From an uncultured bacterium (GTDB lineage Bacteria > Verrucomicrobiota > Kiritimatiellia > CAIKKV01): a DNA stretch of 5,808 bases. Each line of letters starts with the position of its first letter. Within the stretch, counting starts at the first letter, position 1. Of the stretch, positions 1-5,808 are shown piece after piece. The notes beneath the pieces are model-generated. The model was not told where the DNA came from and did not search any database. It worked only from the letters and a program-made list of their open reading frames with translations. The DNA lies in the NCBI GenBank assembly GCA_903828035.1, contig CAIKKV010000099.1, forward strand, positions 1 to 5,808. Reading direction: 5' to 3'. The position numbers and the translations under genes are program-made.

Positions 1-2
1 GC

Positions 3-1529
3 TACAGCTACCAGCTCGGCAAGTTCAGGAACAAGGCCATCGAGCGGTACAGCGAGGTCCTGGACTTCTTTGCCGATGTTCCTGACGCGGCCGTGCCGGC
101 CGGTTTCCTCAAGGGCATGGCCCTGATCCAGAACGGGAACCAGGAGCAGGGGTTTGCCGTGTTCCAGGAGATGACCGACAAGGACGCGAACCTGGTGAAC
201 CCCCTGTCGGATCTGGCCCTCAGCAAGCTGGCCGACCGATACCTGGGCGCGGGCGATTCGAAAAAGGCCGAGCGCTGCTGGCGGCGGGTCATCGGCGCGT
301 TCCAGGACTCCTTCTATGGGCGGCCCGACACCACGGCTGTGAACGCCCGGATGAAGCTGGTCGATCTGTTCTGCCGTGAAGGCCGTTTCGGCGAGATTGA
401 CGACCTGCTGACCCAGTATCCGCTGGAGGGAAAGAAGAAGGCGGATAACCTGAACTTCGCCGTCGAGCGCGGGCTGACCGTCTTTGCCGAGATGCCGGAG
501 AAGGCCCGGAAATCGATGTATGAATGGCTGCGCAGTCGGAAGGCCGATTACGCGGCCGAGGGACGCGAAGTTGACTGGTTTGGCCGTTTGATGGCCGTGG
601 AGGTCAAAGCCAATTTCCGGCCCGAATGGGCGGCAACGGCGAGCGAGGCGCTGGCGTACTTCAAGTCCCGTTCCGACGCTTCCTCCATGGCCGCCTCCGC
701 CGGGCTTCTGTCCAGCCGGTTGTCGGAGGCGGACAATGCGGGGCTAAAGGTTTCCGGCGAGTGGAAGGGGTTCGGGGAATCGCTGACCCTCCAGGCGAAC
801 AAGCTGGATGTGAGGGGGCAGATGGCGGTGGCCTTCGCCGTGCTGAACTCGTTTGGAGCGCGGATGGCGGCGGGGTCCGACTCGGAAGTCGTGTTTGTTT
901 CCATGATTGCCCGGTGCCGTGACTTGTACGTGAAGATGATGAATCCGGAGAAGGATGAGGGGCTGGCCGGCCTGTCGGACCGGATGCGTAACGCCCGGCA
1001 ATACGAACGGGCCATGGATTTGATCCGCCGCATCGAGACTCCGCCCCTGGCGATGTGGAAGGAGATCGAGGTGCTGGGCGCCCGCGAGCAGTATGGGCCG
1101 CAGGCGGCCAAGTGCGAGGAGTTGGAGAAGCTGGACGACAAGGGGTACTCCATGCGCGCGCTGAAGCTTCGCGCCCAGATTTACAAGGACCGTCTCGCGA
1201 AGTACGAAGAGGCCATCAAGTTGTATGCGATGATCAACGATCCGCCGGGCTCGATCTGGGCTACCGCGGACTGCTATGAAAAGTGGCGGAAGCCGGAGAA
1301 TGCCGTAAACACGTTGTCCGAGATCGAGAACTTCTTTGAGCGGGAGGCGCCCCAGGCGGCGATACGGAAAGCGGAGATTTGGGATCGCGCGGGAGACAAG
1401 GCGAAGGCCGTGGCGGCGTACCGGGCGGTTTTGAAGAAATACCCGAAAGCGCAGGCGGCGTCACAGGCGCACCAGATGCTGGAGCGGTATGGCGTGGCGA
1501 CCGGCGGCGGAGTCGTGGATGATGAGTAA
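3..1529 (+). CDS. TPR-repeat protein, 5' end missing
   Basis: The frame is already open at base 3 and stays open to TAA at 1527-1529, giving 508 visible residues. The Met codon at 93 is therefore probably internal, because in-frame TPR-like sequence precedes it (YSYQLGKFRNKAIERYSEVL). The protein looks almost entirely alpha-helical. TPR-like helix pairs are clearest at visible residues about 2-24, 69-100 (ADRYLGAGDSKKAERCWRRV) and 369-490; the last ends with the typical pattern GDKAKAVAAYRAVLKKYP. Residues about 100-368 are helical but not easily assigned. The C-terminus is a short Gly/Val/Asp/Glu tail. TPR arrays are protein-protein scaffolds; no catalytic motif is visible. The gene ends 17 bases before a second TPR protein that heads an ExbB/ExbD set, so it is likely a partner in the same envelope complex. 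Whether it is exported cannot be judged because the N-terminus is outside the window. Confidence 0.85.
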   Translation, partial: YSYQLGKFRNKAIERYSEVLDFFADVPDAAVPAGFLKGMALIQNGNQEQGFAVFQEMTDKDANLVNPLSDLALSKLADRYLGAGDSKKAERCWRRVIGAFQDSFYGRPDTTAVNARMKLVDLFCREGRFGEIDDLLTQYPLEGKKKADNLNFAVERGLTVFAEMPEKARKSMYEWLRSRKADYAAEGREVDWFGRLMAVEVKANFRPEWAATASEALAYFKSRSDASSMAASAGLLSSRLSEADNAGLKVSGEWKGFGESLTLQANKLDVRGQMAVAFAVLNSFGARMAAGSDSEVVFVSMIARCRDLYVKMMNPEKDEGLAGLSDRMRNARQYERAMDLIRRIETPPLAMWKEIEVLGAREQYGPQAAKCEELEKLDDKGYSMRALKLRAQIYKDRLAKYEEAIKLYAMINDPPGSIWATADCYEKWRKPENAVNTLSEIENFFEREAPQAAIRKAEIWDRAGDKAKAVAAYRAVLKKYPKAQAASQAHQMLERYGVATGGGVVDDE

Positions 1530-1530
1530 C

Positions 1531-1535
1531 AGGAG
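1531..1535 (+). promoter_or_regulatory. Ribosome binding site that decides the start of the second TPR gene
   Basis: AGGAG lies 11 bases before the ATG at 1547. An in-frame GTG at 1535 overlaps this site and has no good Shine-Dalgarno sequence before it, so ATG 1547 is preferred. That start also gives a clean signal peptide beginning MNKR. The spacing is slightly long. Confidence 0.5.
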
Positions 1536-1546
1536 TGACAGGATTC

Positions 1547-3757
1547 ATGAATAAGCGCTTTCTTTTGCGATTGCTGGTGGCGGGTTTCTGCCTCTGCCTG
1601 GGTGGTCAGGCGAGCATGGCCCAGAAGGCTCCGGCGGCTCCGGCAACCCCTGCGCCAGCCGGTGCGGATGACGCGGATTCCAGTTCCGGCGGGGCGGATC
1701 ACCAGGCCCTGCGCTTGTTGCGCCAGGGGCTGACCCTGATCGAGGACCGCCAGGAGGACCGCGGCACCAAGGTGCTGACATCCTTGCCGACCACGTTTCC
1801 GAAGTCGGCGGTTCGTTTCCAGGCCTGGCTGGCCCTGGGCAAGTATTATTCGACCAAGGGCGACTATGCCCTGGGCATCAAGAATTTGACGCCGGTGACG
1901 GAGGCGACGGACGCCTCTCCCGAGGAAAAAGCCGAAGCCATTTACCGCATTGGCATCTGCTATTACGGGATGGCCGATTATCCGCGCTCCCTTTCGACGC
2001 TTCGCCGCGTGACGGAAGAGTATCCGTGGAGCGTCTTCGCCAATGAGTCCTACTACTACATCGGCATGTGCCATTTCCAGCTCAAGCGCTGGCGCAAGGT
2101 GGTGGAGGCCTTGAAGATGGTGGGCACCAGCGTGGCGCCCAACACCAAAGACGAGAGCCTTGTTGAATCCGGGCAGCGCTTCTTCGTCAAGGTGGAAGAC
2201 AAGGACCTGCGCGTCCTCAAGACGGCGGGGGGCAGCCTGAAGGTCAGCCTGACCACGGGGGCCGGCGATCAGGAGTTCCTGGACATGGCCGTGTTTGATG
2301 TGGAAGGCGAGTACTATCTCGGCAGCGTCAAGATGGCGCTCGGCACGCCGCAGCTCACCAACGGCGTGTTGGAGGTGAAAGGGTTTGACACCGTCACCGC
2401 CGAATACGTCGACGCCAATACCCAGGATGGCGCCACCAAGGTCGCGCGGATTGGCAAATCCCGCGTGGTTTCGACCGCCGTGGCGGGCTTCACCGATGGC
2501 GCTTTCCGGGAATATGTGCATGGCGTCTTTTCGGGTCAACCCACGTTTGTCCGGGTGAAGGATTATGACCAGGACACCACGAATGGCCGCGATGCGGTTA
2601 AAGTCAAGCTGACGTCCCGGTACAAGTTGCCGGTGGAGGAGGGCGTGACCGTCACCAATGACGAGACGCAGGCGTTCCAGGACCGCGATTCCATCGACCT
2701 GCCCCTTCAGGAGACGAAGGAGCATTCGGGCCTGTTCACGGGCACCTTGAGCATCCAGCCGCTGGCCGAAGGCGCGGCCGTCAGCATGACGGACGGGGTG
2801 TTGAATGCCGCGGAAAAGGATGTCGTCTTTCTCGAGTACATGGACAAGGAGCACATCGCCAGCGTGAAGGAACCGCGCAAGGTTGTGGCGAAGGCCGACT
2901 TCCTGACCGGTGAAATTCCCGATGTCTGGGTGGCCCAGCGCGAAGTGTCCACCGAGAACCTGCGCGCCCGCAAGAACATCACCGAAGCCAGGTTCTACCT
3001 GCGTCTGGCCGGCATTTTCAGGGATGTGGGGCTGACCAGCCGGTCCAAGGAAAAAGCGGACACCGGCCTGGAGAAGGTGGACGATGTCATTCGCCGTTCC
3101 ACCCGCATGGCCCTGGCCCAGGATCTGGTCGAGGAAGCCTACCGGATCAAGTGGGAGCTGCAGATCGCCAAGGACGACCTGCCCGGCGCCATCGCGACCT
3201 GCCGGCAGCTGATGTCGATGTTCCCCTCTTCGCAGCTGACCGATGTGGCCATGATGCAGATTGCGCGCGCCAATCTGGAAGCCGGCCGCATTCGCGAGGC
3301 GACGAGCATCCTGAACGGCATCCTGGGCCTCAAGGTGGGACCCGAGATGAAAGCCGAGGCCCAGTACCTGATCGCCACGACGCTGGAGAAGGGGATTAAC
3401 TCCAAGCTCAGCAAGGAGGAACGGCTCAAGGCCATGGGGCAGGCGATCGGCGCGTACAAGACCTGCGCCGAGCTGTATCCCGATTCGCCCTTTGCCGGCG
3501 AGGCGCTGGGGAAGGTGATTGATTTCCATCTCGATGCGCGCGATTATCCCCGCTGCCTGGAGATGATCCAGAACGTTGTTCAGGATTATCCCGATGCGCC
3601 GTTCCTGGATGAAATGCTCCTGAAGTGGGGCGTGGTCCTGGTGCGGGTGGGGCGTCAGGATGAAGCCCGCGAGAAGCTGTCGCAGGTGACCCGCGATTAT
3701 CCGAACAGCGCCGCGGCCGCCAAGGCGCAAAAGGTTTTGGAATTGGTAAACAAGTAA
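1547..3757 (+). CDS. Exported TPR protein with two central beta-rich modules
   Basis: A 736-residue protein starting at ATG 1547; a GTG at 1535 would add four residues. Residues 1-25 form a type I signal peptide: MNKR, a Leu-rich core, then ASMA with likely cleavage after A25. The cysteines at 15 and 17 do not form a lipobox. Residues 27-48 are an Ala/Pro-rich then acidic linker. Residues about 52-195 are TPR-like (WLALGKYYSTKGDYALGIKN; AIYRIGICYYGMADYPRSLS). Residues about 205-436 switch to two beta-strand-rich modules. The second carries DYDQD, LPLQETKEHSGLFTGTLSI and VFLEYMD; the first has matching landmarks ending NGVLEV then DTVTAEYVD. Residues about 480-735 return to TPR, including AIATCRQLMSMFPSSQLTDV and QDEAREKLSQVTRDYPNSAA. 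The protein is expected in the periplasm or at the outer membrane. It lies 21 bases before the ExbB gene, suggesting a structural partner of that motor. In outline it recalls CpoB/YbgF-type TPR proteins beside Tol genes, but it is much larger and is not an orthologue I can name. Confidence 0.88.
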   Translation: MNKRFLLRLLVAGFCLCLGGQASMAQKAPAAPATPAPAGADDADSSSGGADHQALRLLRQGLTLIEDRQEDRGTKVLTSLPTTFPKSAVRFQAWLALGKYYSTKGDYALGIKNLTPVTEATDASPEEKAEAIYRIGICYYGMADYPRSLSTLRRVTEEYPWSVFANESYYYIGMCHFQLKRWRKVVEALKMVGTSVAPNTKDESLVESGQRFFVKVEDKDLRVLKTAGGSLKVSLTTGAGDQEFLDMAVFDVEGEYYLGSVKMALGTPQLTNGVLEVKGFDTVTAEYVDANTQDGATKVARIGKSRVVSTAVAGFTDGAFREYVHGVFSGQPTFVRVKDYDQDTTNGRDAVKVKLTSRYKLPVEEGVTVTNDETQAFQDRDSIDLPLQETKEHSGLFTGTLSIQPLAEGAAVSMTDGVLNAAEKDVVFLEYMDKEHIASVKEPRKVVAKADFLTGEIPDVWVAQREVSTENLRARKNITEARFYLRLAGIFRDVGLTSRSKEKADTGLEKVDDVIRRSTRMALAQDLVEEAYRIKWELQIAKDDLPGAIATCRQLMSMFPSSQLTDVAMMQIARANLEAGRIREATSILNGILGLKVGPEMKAEAQYLIATTLEKGINSKLSKEERLKAMGQAIGAYKTCAELYPDSPFAGEALGKVIDFHLDARDYPRCLEMIQNVVQDYPDAPFLDEMLLKWGVVLVRVGRQDEAREKLSQVTRDYPNSAAAAKAQKVLELVNK

Positions 3758-3764
3758 TCGACGC

Positions 3765-3771
3765 GAGGGAG
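3765..3771 (+). promoter_or_regulatory. Ribosome binding site of the ExbB gene
   Basis: GAGGGAG in the 21-base gap between the TPR gene and the ExbB gene, with its GGAG core 7 bases from ATG 3779. An ATG at 3772 is in another frame and is not the start. Confidence 0.6.
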
Positions 3772-3778
3772 ATGAGCC

Positions 3779-4420
3779 ATGTTGAAGTGGATGTTGGATG
3801 GCGGATCGATGATGTGGCCCCTGCTGGCACTCTCGATAGTGGGTTTGGCCGTGGCCCTTGAGCGCTGGCATGTGTTCCAGCTGGCGTCGAAGGACACCTC
3901 GGCCATGCGTCGGATGGTCTTCCAGCTGCTCGCCTCCGGAAAGGTGGAGGATGCGATCCGGTTGTGCGAAGAGACGCGCGGGCCGGTGGCCGCCGTGTTG
4001 CTTGTCGGGCTGACCCGGTATAAGAAACTCGTAACCCTGCAGCGCGCCAAAGGCGAGATCGAAGACAGCGTTTCGAAAAGCATGGGCGACTATGCGCCCC
4101 ATGTGATCTCGGCGCTCGACAAGCGGATCAGCCTGCTCCTGCTGGTCGGCAGCTCGGCCCCGCTGCTGGGCATGACCGGCACCGTGACGGGCATGATCCG
4201 GGCCTTTTCCGCCATGTCTTCGGCCGGCGCCCTTCAGGGAAGCGTGGTCGCCGGCGGCATCGCCGAGGCGTTGATCACGACGGCCGCCGGCCTTGTGATC
4301 GCCGTGCCGGCCGTGATCCTCTACAATTATTTCTCGACCAAACTGGAGTCGATCACGATCCGGATCGAGGAATCGGCCAACGAATTGGTGTCATTCATTC
4401 ACCTGCGCGAACAGGTTTAG
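3779..4420 (+). CDS. exbB: MotA/TolQ/ExbB proton-channel family protein
   Basis: A 213-residue inner-membrane protein of usual family length. ExbB/TolQ forms a pentamer around a pair of ExbD/TolR helices and converts proton flow into movement or force across the envelope. Three membrane helices are visible: about 11-28 (MMWPLLALSIVGLAVAL), 117-141 and 163-186. The cytoplasmic loop between the first two has the usual amphipathic helices. The family signature APLLGMTGTVTGM covers residues 127-139, and GGIAEALITTAAGLVIAVPA covers 159-178. By alignment in my head, T135 matches E. coli ExbB T148, E163 matches E176 and T168 matches T181; the constant offset of 13 supports this, so the channel residues look intact. 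It is followed after 15 bases by the first of two ExbD genes. Whether it serves a TonB-like, Tol-like or motility-like system cannot be told from this protein alone; the symbol is family level. Confidence 0.95.
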   Translation: MLKWMLDGGSMMWPLLALSIVGLAVALERWHVFQLASKDTSAMRRMVFQLLASGKVEDAIRLCEETRGPVAAVLLVGLTRYKKLVTLQRAKGEIEDSVSKSMGDYAPHVISALDKRISLLLLVGSSAPLLGMTGTVTGMIRAFSAMSSAGALQGSVVAGGIAEALITTAAGLVIAVPAVILYNYFSTKLESITIRIEESANELVSFIHLREQV

Positions 4421-4435
4421 GGCTTTCGACACCGA

Positions 4436-4924
4436 ATGAAAATCGCCCGTAAACCGAGAGCCTCCGGCGATATCGACGTCACCTCCTTTTCGGATATCGC
4501 CTTTTTGCTCATTATCTTTTTTGTACTCACGACCAGCTTTGTGCGCACGATGGGCTTATCGGTCATCATTCCGTCCAGCACCCAGGATCCGGCCAAGAAG
4601 TCGGAGGGGGATTACCCCACCGTGGTCCTGTCGGCCGATTCGATGCAGTTCCAGGACAAGGACGTCACGATCGATCAACTCCGCGAGAGGCTGGCGGACA
4701 TGAAGTTGATCGAGAAGAAGGAGGAGGCCCGCTTTATCGTGCTTGAAAGCGCCCCCGAGGTCACGTACGAGCGATATTTCGAGGTGGTGACCGCCATTTC
4801 GAAGCTGGGGGGCATCCTGGCCATCGCCGAGCCCACCGAGGAAGCGAAGAAAAGGGAATCCGAAGCCGCGGAGGCCTCCGCCGGCACGAATGCCCCTCCG
4901 CCTGCCGCGGGAGGAACCTCATGA
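4436..4924 (+). CDS. exbD: ExbD/TolR family protein, first copy, with Ala/Pro/Glu-rich tail
   Basis: A 162-residue single-pass inner-membrane protein. Its N-terminus is short and basic (MKIARKPRA). The membrane helix is about 17-36, with the motif DVTSFSDIAFLLIIFF, where D20 matches the essential proton-carrying Asp of ExbD/TolR (D25/D23 in E. coli). The periplasmic domain follows: GLSVIIPSS, then VVLSADSMQFQDKDVTIDQL, then the closing YERYFEVVTAISKLGGILAI pattern at about 111-130. Residues 132-162 form a charged, then Ala/Pro/Gly-rich tail that most ExbD proteins and the second copy lack. There is no convincing Shine-Dalgarno close to ATG 4436 (only AGGG about 13 bases away), so translation may be coupled to the ExbB gene ending 15 bases upstream. 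Its TGA overlaps the ATG of the next gene. The symbol is family level. Confidence 0.92.
   Translation: MKIARKPRASGDIDVTSFSDIAFLLIIFFVLTTSFVRTMGLSVIIPSSTQDPAKKSEGDYPTVVLSADSMQFQDKDVTIDQLRERLADMKLIEKKEEARFIVLESAPEVTYERYFEVVTAISKLGGILAIAEPTEEAKKRESEAAEASAGTNAPPPAAGGTS
4909..4916 (+). promoter_or_regulatory. Strong ribosome binding site of the second ExbD gene
   Basis: GGGAGGAA sits inside the last codons of the first ExbD gene, with GGAGGA 5 bases from ATG 4921. Together with the ATGA stop/start overlap at 4921-4924 it implies coupled translation. The second ExbD has a much better initiation site than the first, so their levels may differ. Confidence 0.65.
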
Positions 4925-5322
4925 AGGTCGCCCGCCCCCGCCGCCGGATGATTTTTGTGCCGACCGCCTCCTTTGGCGACATCGCCTTCCTTCTGATCAT
5001 TTTTTTCATGGTGGCATCCGTGTTCATGAAGGAGGCCAACATCAAGGTCAAGCAGGCGACCTCGCCGGACATTGACAAGGTCAAGAATCCCCCGGTCAGC
5101 GTGATCATCGACACGGACGGTAAGATCTGGCTTCAGGGCCAGGAATATGCGCTGGACGCCTTGGAGCCGGAGATGTCGGCGTTACTGCGCGACAAGACCG
5201 ACAAACAGGTGATGCTGAAGGTGGATCGCATGCAGAAGCAGAAAGAGTTCGGCCTGGTGCTGAAGGCTCTTAGCAATGCGGGGGCGGAGATTACGCTTGT
5301 CGGGGAAAAGAAAGGACGATGA
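4921..5322 (+). CDS. exbD: ExbD/TolR family protein, second copy
   Basis: A 133-residue single-pass inner-membrane protein of typical ExbD length. A very basic N-terminus (MKVARPRRR) is followed by a membrane helix at about 17-35 with SFGDIAFLLIIFFMVAS. D20 is the expected proton-carrying Asp, at the same residue number as in the first copy. The periplasmic domain has the usual ExbD layout: PVSVIIDTDGKIWLQGQEY (58-76), a helix, VMLKVDRMQKQKEFGLVLKA (97-116), then SNAGAEITLVGEK. The membrane segment is nearly identical to the first copy (SF.DIAFLLIIFF), but the periplasmic parts differ strongly. They are therefore old paralogues, or partners evolved for separate roles, rather than a recent duplication. 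A heteromeric ExbD pair inside one ExbB ring is possible (inference). Confidence 0.94.
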   Translation: MKVARPRRRMIFVPTASFGDIAFLLIIFFMVASVFMKEANIKVKQATSPDIDKVKNPPVSVIIDTDGKIWLQGQEYALDALEPEMSALLRDKTDKQVMLKVDRMQKQKEFGLVLKALSNAGAEITLVGEKKGR

Positions 5323-5323
5323 G

Positions 5324-5808
5324 ATGAACATCGAATTTACCTGCGCGAATTGCGGAGCCGGGTTGAAGGTTTTGCAGGCTTTCGGCGGCAAGACGATTCA
5401 GTGCCCGAAGTGCTTGAAGAAAACGGCTGTTCCCGCGGCGCCCGCCGGCACGGCCCCGGCCGCCAAGGCTGCGCCTCCGGCGGCCAAGCCTGCGCCTGCC
5501 GCGGCCAAGCCGGCGCCTGCCGCGGCCAAGACGGCGGCTTCGGCGGAGCCCAAGCCTGCGACCGCGGACGGAATCTATGTGTCTTTCGCCTGCGGAAACT
5601 GCGCCGCCGCGTTGAAGGTGCTGAAATCCTTTGCCGGCAAGACCATCCAGTGCCCCAAGTGCGCCAAGAAAACAGGGGTTCCTGGAGGATTGCAAAAAGA
5701 GGGACAGCCCGCCGCTTTCCCCCCGGTAACACCCGCCCCCGCCGCCCCGCCGACTGAACCGGTTTCGGTTGCTCCCGCGCCGGAGCCCGTTGCCCCCGCG
5801 CCGGAGCC
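5324..5808 (+). CDS. Tandem zinc-ribbon protein with Ala/Pro-rich linkers, 3' end missing
   Basis: Starts at ATG 5324, one base after the second ExbD stop, with AAAGGA at 5311-5316 seven bases upstream. The frame stays open for 161 codons to the right edge. Residues 7-30 form a CX2C-X16-CX2C zinc ribbon (C7, C10, C27, C30), starting CANCGAGLKVLQAFGGKTIQ and closing CPKC. A second ribbon with exactly the same spacing is at C90, C93, C110, C113 (CGNCAAALKVLKSFAGKTIQ, then CPKC). Residues 46-73 between them are four units of a 7-residue Ala/Ala/Lys/Pro pattern. After residue 120 the chain is Pro/Ala-rich and starts another 7-residue repeat (VAPAPEP) at the edge. No signal peptide is seen, so the ribbons should face the cytoplasm. 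Such ribbons bind zinc for structure or protein contact. The rest may hold a membrane helix or other domain. Position in the ExbBD operon suggests an adaptor role (inference). The frame is easily missed because no stop is present. Confidence 0.85.
   Translation, partial: MNIEFTCANCGAGLKVLQAFGGKTIQCPKCLKKTAVPAAPAGTAPAAKAAPPAAKPAPAAAKPAPAAAKTAASAEPKPATADGIYVSFACGNCAAALKVLKSFAGKTIQCPKCAKKTGVPGGLQKEGQPAAFPPVTPAPAAPPTEPVSVAPAPEPVAPAPE
5459..5542 (+). repeat. Four tandem 21-base units coding the Ala/Pro/Lys linker
   Basis: Units at 5459-5479, 5480-5500, 5501-5521 and 5522-5542. The two central ones differ at a single base (position 11 of the unit, T versus G); the outer two are more diverged. Each unit codes seven residues starting Ala-Ala-Lys, with AAKPAPA in the central pair. 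Unit length is a multiple of three, so gain or loss would change linker length without breaking the frame. Confidence 0.8.
5768..5808 (+). repeat. Second 21-base tandem repeat (VAPAPEP), cut by the right edge
   Basis: Units at 5768-5788 and 5789-5808 (one base short at the edge) differ at one visible base (T versus C at unit position 6). They code VAPAPEP twice. More copies may follow outside the window. Confidence 0.7.

Noticed and set aside
548..1153. A 201-codon - strand open frame inside the first TPR gene.
   Set aside because: It lies wholly within a well-supported + strand TPR gene, has no clear start signal or domain and is typical of antisense shadows in GC-rich coding sequence.
1561..1621. 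Possible lipoprotein signal in the exported TPR protein because of cysteines at residues 15 and 17.
   Set aside because: The residues before each cysteine (AGFC, FCLC) do not fit the lipobox pattern, and a good type I cleavage site (SMA) follows.
3758..3778. The 21-base gap before the ExbB gene, checked for a promoter or terminator.
   Set aside because: It holds only a ribosome binding site; there is no hairpin with a T run and no room for a promoter with its own leader.
1274..4102. A 942-codon open frame on the - strand, antisense to both the exported TPR gene and the start of the ExbB gene.
   Set aside because: Its codons are in exact register with the + strand genes, so it stays open only because those genes use no TTA, CTA or TCA codons over this span. 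It ends at 1274-1276, where the + strand reads CTA. Its product is His/Gly/Arg/Leu-rich with no recognisable domain, while the + strand proteins have clear families.
5000..5006. A run of seven T in the second ExbD gene, considered as a slippage or programmed frameshift site.
   Set aside because: It codes the conserved Ile-Phe-Phe of the ExbD membrane helix, the first ExbD has a similar T run at the same place, and the frame continues through a complete ExbD domain without any shift.
5291..5757. Arg/Gly-rich and Pro-rich open frames on both strands over the last 500 bases, including a 135-codon + strand frame at 5350-5757.
   Set aside because: These are other-frame readings of the GC-rich linker repeats in the zinc-ribbon gene. 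The frame from 5324 gives two properly spaced zinc ribbons and is clearly the real one.

Overview
The window is a densely packed, single-direction stretch of a GC-rich (roughly 60% by eye) bacterial genome. All six genes lie on the + strand. The largest gap is 21 bases, two junctions are an ATGA overlap and a 1-base gap, and no internal promoter or terminator is visible, so the whole window is probably part of one operon that continues past both edges. Signal-peptide and ExbB/ExbD proteins point to a bacterium with a two-membrane envelope. TPR proteins next to an ExbB and paired ExbDs, and small CxxC zinc-ribbon proteins with Ala/Pro linkers, are familiar to me from the Planctomycetota/Verrucomicrobiota/Lentisphaerota/Kiritimatiellota group and also from Myxococcota. 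The placement is inference only.

Layout: (1) 3-1529, the 3' part of a TPR-repeat protein whose start lies before the window. (2) 1547-3757, an exported 736-residue protein with TPR blocks at both ends and two beta-rich modules between them. (3) 3779-4420, an ExbB/TolQ/MotA-family proton-channel subunit with its expected key residues. (4) 4436-4924 and (5) 4921-5322, two different ExbD/TolR proteins, each with the proton-carrying Asp at residue 20 of a near-identical membrane helix. (6) 5324 to the right edge, the start of a protein with two CxxC...CxxC zinc ribbons separated by a 7-residue Ala/Pro/Lys repeat. This last frame has no stop in the window and is easily missed.

Working model (inference): the ExbB and two ExbDs form an inner-membrane stator driven by the proton gradient. 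The exported TPR protein(s) would be periplasmic or envelope partners, and the zinc-ribbon protein a cytosolic-side or membrane-spanning adaptor. One ExbB with two ExbD-like proteins, TPR partners and a zinc-ribbon/proline-rich protein resembles in outline the Agl-Glt gliding machinery of Myxococcus xanthus (AglR with AglQ and AglS; GltJ with an N-terminal zinc ribbon). The ordinary alternative is an ExbBD energiser of TonB-type uptake or Tol-type envelope maintenance. No TonB, TolA, TolB, Pal or outer-membrane receptor is visible in the window.
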